From NCBI GenBank assembly GCA_037444575.1, contig JBBIME010000005.1, forward strand, positions 1-64,000: 64,000 nucleotides of DNA. The letters are read 5' to 3'. The notes beneath the pieces are model-generated. The model searched no databases and was not told where the DNA came from. It saw only the letters and a list, made by a program, of their open reading frames with translations. A program made the translations under genes and the position numbers. Position 1 is the stretch's first letter. Each line of letters starts with the position of its first letter. Below, piece by piece: positions 33,930 to 42,239 of the stretch. Origin of the DNA: Bacteriovorax sp037444575 (GTDB taxonomy: Bacteria > Bdellovibrionota > Bacteriovoracia > Bacteriovoracales > Bacteriovoracaceae).

Positions 33930-35327
33930 ATGAAAGAGCAATTATTTTCAAAAGATTTCCACAATAATATTAAAAAGAATGTGGAAAAAAATTTTCGCGA
34001 GTTTATTGAAGATCTTCGTGAAGATTTTAAACGCGGATTTACTACAGATGTTGTCGATGCTGATTTTTTAGAACAGCTTAGCGATATTCTTCAAGACGAA
34101 TGCTTCGATAAGTATTCACCTCTTAAGTTCTATTGGTTAAACCTAATCGATAATTTAATTTACCTCATTCAACTTCATGAAGAACTTCTTTCTGAAAATG
34201 ACATCGACTCAAATGAATTAGAGGAAATTGAAAATGAGTTGTTTAATTTTTGGAATGAATCTGAGCTGGCCGAAAGTTTCCACGGTTACTTAAACGAAGG
34301 CGCTCCCGTTATAGAGGCATCAAACAATCTTCTTCCACTTGTCGAAAATCAAATTATTTCTTTCTATGTTCTTCATTTGAGTTTATATCGACAAGAGTTT
34401 GAAGATGCTCTTATGTATCAGACAGTTCCTGAACTGGGTGATTATGAAAAGAAATTTTACTTAGGAGATGATCATCGTTTTGTCACTTTAAAGAAAACGC
34501 CTGAAACATTTCCATCATTGCCAATACGCTTTATCTCTCAAGAAGAAAAAAAAATAGCAATTGAAATTGACGATGTCGCCGTTAATCTTGTCATCGAAAA
34601 GGGATCCAATCCAGTTAAGGTTGATGAAACTGACCTCTACGTTCTTTCGGCATTCGAAGAAGGTGAAAAGAAAATTGAGGAATTCAAAAAATCAATCAGC
34701 TCAGCGCTTGCTCAAATAAAAAAAGCTGCTCCTCACCTTCATACTACATTTAAGAGCTTCACCCACACCATTGTTTCAGTGAGCGAAAAAGAAGATGAGA
34801 GCTATTCAATGCAATCACTTCCTGGTTACTCCTCCATTAACATAAATAGCGCTGATCAAGTTGAATTAATGAATGAGTTAATTCATGAGAATGGACATCA
34901 TTACTTAAATGCCCTCCTTAATCATCAAGAATTAATTAATGATGATGACGCTAAAATTTATTATTCGCCATGGAAAAAAACCCCTCAAACCATCCATGAA
35001 ATATACCGCTGCTTCTTTGCTTTTTATTGGTCATTAGAGCTTTACTGCTGTCTATATTCTGCAAGTAAAGAAGTAAGTGCAAAAATACATCAAAAAATGC
35101 TCGTTGAATTTTTAAGGCTCGATTATTGTCGTTTAGATTTTCAGCATGCTTTTAAAAACAAGCGCATTACCAAAGATGGAAATCAACTAATCAATATGAT
35201 TTATGGGCGAATAGATGAACTAAAAAAAGAAGTAAATTTAGCTGCAGTTGATACGAGCGCCCCGAAAGAAGTGACTGAACTAAAAAATGGATTAACTAAG
35301 GCCAGAGCTCTTAACAAGCTGATTTAG
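33930..35327 (+). CDS. HExxH protein resembling alpha-ketoglutarate-type peptide beta-hydroxylases (RiPP maturation family)
   Basis: 465 residues, no signal peptide, no membrane segment. The C-terminal half has LIHENGHHYLNALLN (His319, Glu320, His323), then YSPWKKTP (345-352) and His356 in TIHEIYRCFFAFYW. This spacing of HExxH, YSPW-x-x-x-P and a later His before an aromatic helix is the pattern of the aKG-HExxH peptide beta-hydroxylase family, whose members modify ribosomal peptides. The N-terminal 300 residues are acidic and divergent. No other RiPP gene is obvious nearby. It could instead be a metallopeptidase, since HExxH is shared, but the YSPW context argues against that. The end overlaps the convergent gene by 36 bases. 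Confidence 0.65.
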   Translation: MKEQLFSKDFHNNIKKNVEKNFREFIEDLREDFKRGFTTDVVDADFLEQLSDILQDECFDKYSPLKFYWLNLIDNLIYLIQLHEELLSENDIDSNELEEIENELFNFWNESELAESFHGYLNEGAPVIEASNNLLPLVENQIISFYVLHLSLYRQEFEDALMYQTVPELGDYEKKFYLGDDHRFVTLKKTPETFPSLPIRFISQEEKKIAIEIDDVAVNLVIEKGSNPVKVDETDLYVLSAFEEGEKKIEEFKKSISSALAQIKKAAPHLHTTFKSFTHTIVSVSEKEDESYSMQSLPGYSSININSADQVELMNELIHENGHHYLNALLNHQELINDDDAKIYYSPWKKTPQTIHEIYRCFFAFYWSLELYCCLYSASKEVSAKIHQKMLVEFLRLDYCRLDFQHAFKNKRITKDGNQLINMIYGRIDELKKEVNLAAVDTSAPKEVTELKNGLTKARALNKLI

Positions 35328-36854
35328 GCGCGACTGCATGTCATTGGCAGGCACTAAATCCCCCTGCCGAGAAGAAACAAGGATTCCTTCTTGGTAAGTG
35401 AGTATCGCTTTTTTCTTATCACTAGTGGCTTCATAGGCTTTTCCAAGAAGAAGATAAGCGGTTGAATACTTCGGATCCACAGAAATAACTTTTTCTAAAT
35501 TCTTTATAGCTGCCTGGTATTCTTTTCTATGAAAATAAATATCGGCCATTCCATAAAGGGCAATTGTATCTTCTTCGTCTATTTCTAAAACTTGCAAAAA
35601 CATTTTTTCTCGGCGAAGTAGATCCTCTTCTTTTTTCTTTTTCTCTATTTCTAATTGTTTTTTCAGTTTCGCTTCTTCCCCGTAAAAAGCAAACGACTTC
35701 ACCGTTGCAAGACTCTTTTCAGCCTCGGCCTCTTCAATCTTTCCTAGCTTCATTAGATAAAGAGATTTATTTGTATGGGCCATTACAGATTGAGGATTTA
35801 CGGCTAATAATTTATCCATCAACTCGATAGCTTCCTGGAATTTTCCCATTCTTCCCAAGATGACTCCTAATGATTCATATGTATCGGCTAAAGTTGAATC
35901 AAAATCTATTGATCGCACCATTGTATCTATTGCCTCATCAAGATTTCCATCTTGAAAAAGAGATACTCCTAGATGATAGAGCTCTAGAGCAATATCTCGT
36001 CTTGAAAACCCTTTGTAATAAGGCAAGTCAGTGACTGTGGCTTTAATTTTTTTATCTGCGAAAACAATTTCAAGTTCTCTACCGGCAATTCTAAAATCTC
36101 TGTACAGCTTTACCTGAAGAATCTGGCCCACTTGATAAAGCAAAGTTCCGGCCTTTCTTTCATCAATTAAGAAATCTGATTTTAGATAAGATGAGAGGTC
36201 ACACTCTTCATTTAATTTCAAAAGAACTGGATAAAAAGCCGCGCCTCTATTGTTTTCAATCTTGGCGACAGTCTCCTGGCCTAAAAAACATCCCTTTTTA
36301 TACGAGATTGCCACTTCATTAAGGAAGCAATCATTGATGAAATAGGAATCATCAACATCGACTCCCCATTTGGGCCAGCCATTTAATATTCTTATTTTTT
36401 CAAGTTCGTTTTCATTGGTTAATGGAAGAGAAGGATGACTTTCTAAAACAAGCCTTGCATTTAATCCATAAAAATTAAAATCAAAAAACAATCCATCAAT
36501 GGGCGTATCTTTTAAAAAATAATTGAATCGCAGCCACGGATTGTTATCCATGATTTCCAACGAGACATCGTCCATTATGATATATTTTTCAAAATCATTT
36601 TTTATTTTTAAAACGGGATCATTAGGGCAAAGAAGAAAGAGACAGTCTGCAAACTTAGCGATGAAAAAGTATGCTTGGAGTTTTCCTGTGCGATTTAATC
36701 TCGCACTCAATTGTCCTTGGTTTAACTCTAGCAAGAAGAGATCATTAGTGACTTGTCCTTGGAAAAAAGATTCTCTGTCACAACCAGTAACTTTTACAAG
36801 TGACCAGTCCTTTAAATGCAATTGAGTTGGATTAAAACGAATGGATGACAACAT
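35292..36854 (-). CDS. YgfZ/GcvT-fold Fe-S maintenance protein fused to TPR repeats
   Basis: 520 residues. The N-terminal 300 or so form a YgfZ-like folate-binding domain, recognised by the signature KGCFLGQETVAKIENNRGA with the key cysteine Cys189; YgfZ supports repair and assembly of Fe-S enzymes. From about 310 to the end there are TPR repeats, interrupted by a charged coiled coil (about 400-430), for example AIDTMVRSIDFDSTLADTYE and AIKNLEKVISVDPKYSTAYL. The ATG at 36854 follows directly after the Fe-S carrier gene (7-base gap); a longer frame would overlap it. Free-standing YgfZ is the norm, so the fusion is unusual. Confidence 0.8.
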   Translation of the reverse strand: MLSSIRFNPTQLHLKDWSLVKVTGCDRESFFQGQVTNDLFLLELNQGQLSARLNRTGKLQAYFFIAKFADCLFLLCPNDPVLKIKNDFEKYIIMDDVSLEIMDNNPWLRFNYFLKDTPIDGLFFDFNFYGLNARLVLESHPSLPLTNENELEKIRILNGWPKWGVDVDDSYFINDCFLNEVAISYKKGCFLGQETVAKIENNRGAAFYPVLLKLNEECDLSSYLKSDFLIDERKAGTLLYQVGQILQVKLYRDFRIAGRELEIVFADKKIKATVTDLPYYKGFSRRDIALELYHLGVSLFQDGNLDEAIDTMVRSIDFDSTLADTYESLGVILGRMGKFQEAIELMDKLLAVNPQSVMAHTNKSLYLMKLGKIEEAEAEKSLATVKSFAFYGEEAKLKKQLEIEKKKKEEDLLRREKMFLQVLEIDEEDTIALYGMADIYFHRKEYQAAIKNLEKVISVDPKYSTAYLLLGKAYEATSDKKKAILTYQEGILVSSRQGDLVPANDMQSRLNQLVKSSGLS

Positions 36855-36861
36855 TTTAAAT

Positions 36862-37197
36862 TTAGACGGAGAAGGATTCGCCACAGCCGCAAGTATTAGT
36901 GGCATTGGGATTATTGAAAACAAATCCTTTACCATTTAGGCCATCTTTAAAATCTAACTCTATGCCTTTTAGATAAATTGAAGATTTTGGATCGATATAA
37001 ATTTTAATGTCGCCAAAATCGATCACAGTGTCTTTTTCTTTTTTTTCAGAGAACTCGATTTTATATGAAAGGCCAGAACAACCGCCCCCAACAACTCCGA
37101 GCCTTAAACCCATATCTAATTTTTTCTCTTCCTTTGAATAGATTTCTTTAATATGTTGAAGTGCCTTTTCAGTCACATTAATTATATTTTGTTCCAT
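36862..37197 (-). CDS. erpA: A-type iron-sulfur carrier protein (IscA/ErpA/SufA family)
   Basis: 111 residues, the normal size. The three conserved cysteines are present: one in VVGGGCSGLSY and two in the C-terminal CGCGESF. It carries Fe-S clusters or iron to apo-enzymes. It has a GAGG ribosome binding site. Pairing with a YgfZ-type protein downstream makes an Fe-S maturation unit. No isc or suf genes are adjacent; the choice of erpA over iscA or sufA is by convention only. Confidence 0.9.
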   Translation of the reverse strand: MEQNIINVTEKALQHIKEIYSKEEKKLDMGLRLGVVGGGCSGLSYKIEFSEKKEKDTVIDFGDIKIYIDPKSSIYLKGIELDFKDGLNGKGFVFNNPNATNTCGCGESFSV

Positions 37198-37206
37198 AAA
37201 TCCTCA

Positions 37207-37239
37207 CCAAATTTAGCGCACTAATTTGGTTCTATATTA
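37207..37239 (-). promoter_or_regulatory. Possible extended -10 promoter with overlapping inverted repeat for the Fe-S carrier operon
   Basis: Minus-strand TGC-TAATAT (-10 hexamer at 37234-37239) is followed by a perfect 7-bp inverted repeat AATTTGG/CCAAATT (arms 37207-37213 and 37223-37229, 9-base spacer) covering the expected transcript start and leader. Such a position suits a repressor operator. No -35 box is convincing. Confidence 0.35.
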
Positions 37240-37327
37240 GCACAAAATTCGTCCTCTCTGTAAGTTTTTGCCGCTGGTATAAGCTATGATTATTGTGGGG
37301 TAAAATAGTTTAACGAGGTAATTGTTA

Positions 37328-37924
37328 ATGGCCATCATACTGATCTTAACCAATGAAAATGGACAAACTTCTGAATTGCCAATCACTGGCAAATGCGTTG
37401 TTGGACGATCGAGCTCCTGCGATTTTACTATTAATGACAAGCAGATGAGTGGGAAACATGGTTGTTTTGAAATCGGTTCAAGCGGAGAACTCTTCTATAG
37501 TGATCTTGGATCGACCAATGGTTCCTTTCTAAATAATAGTCAGATTCACAAAGTGCAATTTCGTACAAATGAAGTGCTCCTCCTTGGAAATACAACCATA
37601 ACCATTGATGAAAAAAAACTTACCACCAAAGAGCGTGTAAGTATCGGACGAGGGATTGCTGATGACACCGGAAAGACAATCGTTCTTCCATCTGCAACGA
37701 GATCACTGGTTCGTGAGACTGCACTCCCCCCTGCCACTCCACAAGCAAGCGAGTCCAAAGAAGCACCAAAACCTAAAAAAGGGATTGTCTTGAATAAAGA
37801 TTTAAAAAAGAAAATTAAATCAGATCTTACGACTATAAAAGCTGACAATCTCATTGAGCAAGAAGCTAGTTCAGGTGTAACTAAATTTTTAAAACTCGAT
37901 CTCTTTAAAAAAAAGAAGAAATAG
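37328..37924 (+). CDS. FHA-domain protein
   Basis: 198 residues. The N-terminal forkhead-associated domain (about 3-95) shows CVVGRSSSCDFTINDKQMSG, KHGCFEI and DLGSTNGSFLNN, that is, the Arg, Ser, His and Asn residues that bind phosphothreonine. The tail is Pro/Lys-rich and ends in KKKKK, probably disordered. A GAGG site favours the ATG at 37328 over the TTG six bases earlier. No kinase is adjacent, so its phosphoprotein partner is unknown. Confidence 0.85.
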   Translation: MAIILILTNENGQTSELPITGKCVVGRSSSCDFTINDKQMSGKHGCFEIGSSGELFYSDLGSTNGSFLNNSQIHKVQFRTNEVLLLGNTTITIDEKKLTTKERVSIGRGIADDTGKTIVLPSATRSLVRETALPPATPQASESKEAPKPKKGIVLNKDLKKKIKSDLTTIKADNLIEQEASSGVTKFLKLDLFKKKKK

Positions 37925-37926
37925 AT

Positions 37927-38496
37927 TTATTCCTTTGCAGGAACCCAATTAATTTCTTCTATCTTTTTGGAAGCATTTAAAAATCTCGACAGAATGAAAA
38001 AGTAATCCGAAAGGCGATTAATAAATTTAAGTGCATTTACTGGCAACTCATCAGGGTGTTGATTTTCATAATCAACCATCTGTCTCTCAACTCGTCTGCT
38101 TACTGTTCTACAAACATGAAAGGCAGATGCTTCTATAGAACCACCTGGAAGAATGAAGCTTCTAAGAGCTGGAAGAGTGTTGTCCATCTTATCTATTTCA
38201 TTTTCTATCTTAAGAATCAAGGCTTCTTTAATTTTAGGCAATTTATGTTCTGCTCGCTTTTCTTTTTCACAAGCAAGATTGCTTCCCAAATCAAAAAGAG
38301 CTGATTGAATTTCATGGAGGAAAGTTCGATCAAAAGTTTTATCGAGATGAGATAACCCCAAACCGATAAATGAATTGAGCTCGTCTACTTCGCCGTACAA
38401 ACTAATGCGAGGATCACTTTTATTAATTCGTGTTCCTCCAACTAATCCAGTTGTTCCTTTGTCACCGGTGCGTGTGTAGACAGCCGCTTTTTTCAT
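37927..38496 (-). CDS. Cob(I)alamin adenosyltransferase, PduO type
   Basis: Makes adenosylcobalamin from ATP and reduced cobalamin. It is 189 residues with the PduO N-terminal ATP-binding motif TRTGDKGTTGLVGGTRINK, the YGEVDELNSFIG segment and the C-terminal FINRLSDYFFILSR helix. It starts one base inside the stop of the mutase gene upstream, so the enzyme is translated with the adenosylcobalamin-dependent mutase it supplies. Confidence 0.93.
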   Translation of the reverse strand: MKKAAVYTRTGDKGTTGLVGGTRINKSDPRISLYGEVDELNSFIGLGLSHLDKTFDRTFLHEIQSALFDLGSNLACEKEKRAEHKLPKIKEALILKIENEIDKMDNTLPALRSFILPGGSIEASAFHVCRTVSRRVERQMVDYENQHPDELPVNALKFINRLSDYFFILSRFLNASKKIEEINWVPAKE

Positions 38497-41400
38497 TACA
38501 TATTCCTTCTGTATTTTCCACCAACTTCATAAAGAAGGTTTGTAATCTGCCCCAAGCTTGCATAATTTACAGTGCTAAGAAGTTCTTCAAAAATATTTCC
38601 ATTATTAAGTGCAACTTCTTTTAGACGCTTCAAGGCCGTGTCTGATTTATCAATATTTTTTTCTTTAAATTTATTCAGTCGATTGATCTGATCCATTTTT
38701 TCATCATCTGTACAGCGAGAGATTTCAATTTCCTTGGCCATTTGCTCTTTAATATTTGGAGCAATATAAGTGTTTACTCCAATAATTGGAAATTCTCCTG
38801 AGTCTTTTAGCGTTTCATAATAAAGTGACTCTTCTTGAATCTTAGAGCGCTGATACATTGATTCCATCGCACCTAAAACCCCACCTTTATCTGAAATGTT
38901 TTCAAATTCGCGAAGAACTTGTTCTTCAACTATGGCCGCCAATTCTTCAACAACATAAGCTCCTTGAACAGGGTTATCTGTTTTATTCATTCCGAATTCG
39001 CGATTGATAATCATTTGAATCGCCATCGCTCTTCTAACTGATTCTTCCGTCGGAGTCGTTATAGCTTCATCATATGCATTGGTGTGAAGTGAATTACAGT
39101 TATCAGAAAGGGCCAAAAACGCTTGTAGAGTTGTTCTAATATCATTGAAGTCAATTTCCTGAGCATGCAGAGAGCGTCCAGAAGTTTGAACATGGTATTT
39201 AAATTGTTGCGATTTTTCATTCGCACCATATTTATCTCTTAAAGTTACTGCCCAAATTTTTCTCGCCACTCTTCCCATGACGGTATATTCAGGATCTAAT
39301 CCGTTAGAGAAAAAGTATGAAAGATTTTGCGAGAAATCATCAATCTTCATTCCTCGGCTTAAGTAGTACTCAACAAAAGTAAATCCATTTGAAAGTGTAA
39401 AGGCCATTTGAGAAATCGGATTCGCTCCTGCTTCAGCGATATGGTATCCAGAAATTGAAACGGAATAATAATTTTTAATAGCGGTTCTGCAGAAGTACTC
39501 TTGAACATCTCCCATCATTTTAAGAGCAAATTCCAACGAGAAGATACATGTGTTTTGAGCTTGATCTTCTTTTAAGATATCTGCTTGAACAGTCCCTCGA
39601 ACTTGTCTCATGATTTCGATGCGCTTTTGTTCATCCCAGAAGTCTTCACCTTTTAAGGCCTGTTTCATAGCTGTATTCATAAAGAAGGCCAGCATGATTG
39701 GAGCAGGTCCGTTAATAGTCATTGAAACTGATGTTGATGGATCGATAAGGCTAAAGCCTTTGAATAGATCTTCCATGTCATCAAGGGTCGCAATCGAAAC
39801 TCCCGCTTCCCCAATTTTACCAAAAATATCAGGACGTTTATCAGGATCCTCTCCATAAAGCGTGACGGAATCAAATGCAGTCGAAAGACGTTTTGCATTG
39901 TCATCTTTTGAAAGATAATGAAATCGTTTATTAGTTCTAAGAGGCCCACCTTCACCAGCAAACATTCTTTTAGGATCTTCATCCGCTCGTTTAAATGGAA
40001 AAATCCCAGCAGCGTACGGAAAGAAACCTGGAAGATTTGCATTTTTAATAAAACGATATTTTTCTGTCTCCGAATGAAAAGTTGGATAAGCAACTTTTGA
40101 AATTTGATTCTGAGAAAGTGATGCATATTTAGTTTTAACTTTGATTTCTTTTCCACGAACAAAATATGAAAAGATACCAGATTCATATTGAGCAACTGTA
40201 TCTTCAAAAGTTTTTAATTCTGAAAAAACTGATTCTGGAAGTGATTCCTTCACTTCCTTAAGCTTTGCCTCAATATCTTTATTTCCTTTTAAAAGTTTAG
40301 CCGTAATTAGAAGGGCCTCATAATCTTTTAATTTTTCCGCGTTCTCTATCGCCTGACGGTTATATTCGCGAACCGTTCCAGCAATATCTCTAAGATATAG
40401 CGCTCTTTCTGGAGCAATAATTCTTTTCTTTTCTGTTGGGGCCTTATCTCTTTTTAGGGATTCAAGATTTTCAGCTTTTACGCCCATGCTTTTAACGATG
40501 TCATAGAAAAGAGCGTTTACACCGACATCATTAAACTGACTTGCCATTGTTCCATAGATTGGAAGTTGATCATCTTCAGGAGCTCCTGGGTGACCAGCAA
40601 ATTGATTGTGATTTCTTCTCCACTGTCTTCTGATATCACGAAGAGAATCTTCTGATCTTGGTTTTTCAAATTTATTGAGAACGATAAAATCAGCGACTTC
40701 AAGCATTTCAATTTTTTCAAGCTGGGTCGCTGCTCCATATTCGGGAGTCATCACGTAGATACATTTATCTGCTACTTTTGTAATTTCATCTGATGCCTGA
40801 CCAATTCCAGAAGTCTCAACTAGAATTAAATCAAAACTTTGCGATTTTAAAAAAGAAACAACCTCTTTAATGTGAGGAGAAAGTTCGGTATTTGAATCGC
40901 GAGTAGCAAGAGAGCGAATATAAAAATTAGGAAAACTTGCGCTTCCTAAACGGATTCGATCTCCAAGCAGAGCTCCCGATGTTTTCTTTTTTGTTGGATC
41001 AACAGAAATAAGAGCGATCTTTCCGTTGGGTGAATGACGGTAAAAACGAAGAAGCAATTCGTCGATAAGAGATGACTTACCAGCTCCTCCAGTCCCAGTG
41101 ATCCCAAGAACAGGAACATTTCCTGTTGTGAATTTTATAGGAACTTCTCCATTATCTTCAATGGCAGTAATAACTTTTGAAAGTTGTCTGTCATCCAATT
41201 TTTTTACGTCAAACTTACTGAAATCGACGCCATCAAGAGTTGATCCACTGGCCTTTTCAATCATATCGTCAATGATTCCATTAAGGCCGATTTCCATACC
41301 GTCTTGAGGGGAATAGATACGAGAGATTCCTCTAGAGTGAAGCGTCTTCATCTCACTTGGAGTTATAACTCCACCACCGCCACCAAAAATTTTTATATTT

Positions 41401-41651
41401 TTTGCTCCGGCCCCATCAAGAAGCTCGCGGATATAAGTGAAATACTCCATGTGTCCGCCCTGATAAGAACTCAAGGCAACTCCCTGAACGTCTTCCTGAA
41501 TAGCAGCATCAACAACTTCTTGAGCTGAACGGTTATGTCCTAAGTGAATAACCTCCACGCCTTTGGACTGGAGCATTCTTCGCATAATGTTGATTGATAC
41601 ATCATGGCCATCAAAGAGGCTTGCTGCCGTGACAAATCTAAGTTTTTTCAT
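38496..41651 (-). CDS. icmF: Fused acyl-CoA mutase with built-in G-protein chaperone (IcmF, isobutyryl-CoA mutase type)
   Basis: 1051 residues with three parts in IcmF order. Residues 1-135 are the B12-binding domain with DGHDVS (His16, lower axial ligand). Residues 140-410 or so are a MeaB/ArgK-type GTPase with P-loop GTGGAGKS (186-193). The rest is the substrate-binding mutase barrel, with SVSMTINGPAPIMLAFF and SISGYHIAEAGANPI. IcmF interconverts isobutyryl- and butyryl-CoA (some forms use related acyl-CoAs) and the GTPase protects the cofactor. The ATG at 41651 gives the expected N-terminus. The adenosyltransferase gene follows, overlapping by one base. Confidence 0.92.
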   Translation of the reverse strand: MKKLRFVTAASLFDGHDVSINIMRRMLQSKGVEVIHLGHNRSAQEVVDAAIQEDVQGVALSSYQGGHMEYFTYIRELLDGAGAKNIKIFGGGGGVITPSEMKTLHSRGISRIYSPQDGMEIGLNGIIDDMIEKASGSTLDGVDFSKFDVKKLDDRQLSKVITAIEDNGEVPIKFTTGNVPVLGITGTGGAGKSSLIDELLLRFYRHSPNGKIALISVDPTKKKTSGALLGDRIRLGSASFPNFYIRSLATRDSNTELSPHIKEVVSFLKSQSFDLILVETSGIGQASDEITKVADKCIYVMTPEYGAATQLEKIEMLEVADFIVLNKFEKPRSEDSLRDIRRQWRRNHNQFAGHPGAPEDDQLPIYGTMASQFNDVGVNALFYDIVKSMGVKAENLESLKRDKAPTEKKRIIAPERALYLRDIAGTVREYNRQAIENAEKLKDYEALLITAKLLKGNKDIEAKLKEVKESLPESVFSELKTFEDTVAQYESGIFSYFVRGKEIKVKTKYASLSQNQISKVAYPTFHSETEKYRFIKNANLPGFFPYAAGIFPFKRADEDPKRMFAGEGGPLRTNKRFHYLSKDDNAKRLSTAFDSVTLYGEDPDKRPDIFGKIGEAGVSIATLDDMEDLFKGFSLIDPSTSVSMTINGPAPIMLAFFMNTAMKQALKGEDFWDEQKRIEIMRQVRGTVQADILKEDQAQNTCIFSLEFALKMMGDVQEYFCRTAIKNYYSVSISGYHIAEAGANPISQMAFTLSNGFTFVEYYLSRGMKIDDFSQNLSYFFSNGLDPEYTVMGRVARKIWAVTLRDKYGANEKSQQFKYHVQTSGRSLHAQEIDFNDIRTTLQAFLALSDNCNSLHTNAYDEAITTPTEESVRRAMAIQMIINREFGMNKTDNPVQGAYVVEELAAIVEEQVLREFENISDKGGVLGAMESMYQRSKIQEESLYYETLKDSGEFPIIGVNTYIAPNIKEQMAKEIEISRCTDDEKMDQINRLNKFKEKNIDKSDTALKRLKEVALNNGNIFEELLSTVNYASLGQITNLLYEVGGKYRRNM

Positions 41652-41819
41652 AATAGATCCATGTTTTTGAAATGATAGTAAACGCAATAACTTTAATTCC
41701 TGGTAAATCTATTAGCAAGAAAAGGCGTTCTAGGTTATAATTGGCTTTAGTTATTAACATAGTTTTAATGAATTTGGTTTGCCAGAAGCACCAATAATGG
41801 CCAAAAAAGAGTCCTGACC

Positions 41820-42239
41820 ATGACAACTGAAAACACACCAGTCACTGAAGAAAAAGAAACAATTATTGTGGAGAACCCTTTCCATACCGCTCGTTTAAAA
41901 CCTAAGCGCAAAGGAAAGAAACCACCTAAACTTCTTGCAGTAGTTCACCAATCTGGCTGCACAGGCTGTGAAGTATGCATTCAAGGCTGCCCTGTAGATT
42001 CTATTGAAATCGTTCCTGGGCCAAATCCTGAAAATCCTTCATTTCAACAAACTGTTGAGATCGATCTTTCTCGCTGTATCGGATGTCAGAACTGTTCTCA
42101 AGATTGCCCTTGGGAAACGATTACAATGTACGAACACGACGATGCTTTCACTGCTTGGTCTAGTGAGACTTTGTTTTCAAATCTATATCTTGAAGAGAGC
42201 AAGGTTGAAGAATTAAAGAAAGCAGCTACGGGCGAGTAG
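41820..42239 (+). CDS. Ferredoxin-type protein with two 4Fe-4S motifs
   Basis: 139 residues. Two cluster motifs are CTGCEVCIQGCP and CIGCQNCSQDCP, in a bacterial dicluster fold separated by a longer loop (about 20 residues) than in small ferredoxins. It has a basic 45-residue N-terminal extension and an acidic C-terminal tail. Soluble electron carrier or subunit of a larger redox complex; no partner is adjacent. No strong ribosome binding site. The end overlaps the convergent lgt-like gene by 14 bases. Confidence 0.85.
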   Translation: MTTENTPVTEEKETIIVENPFHTARLKPKRKGKKPPKLLAVVHQSGCTGCEVCIQGCPVDSIEIVPGPNPENPSFQQTVEIDLSRCIGCQNCSQDCPWETITMYEHDDAFTAWSSETLFSNLYLEESKVEELKKAATGE

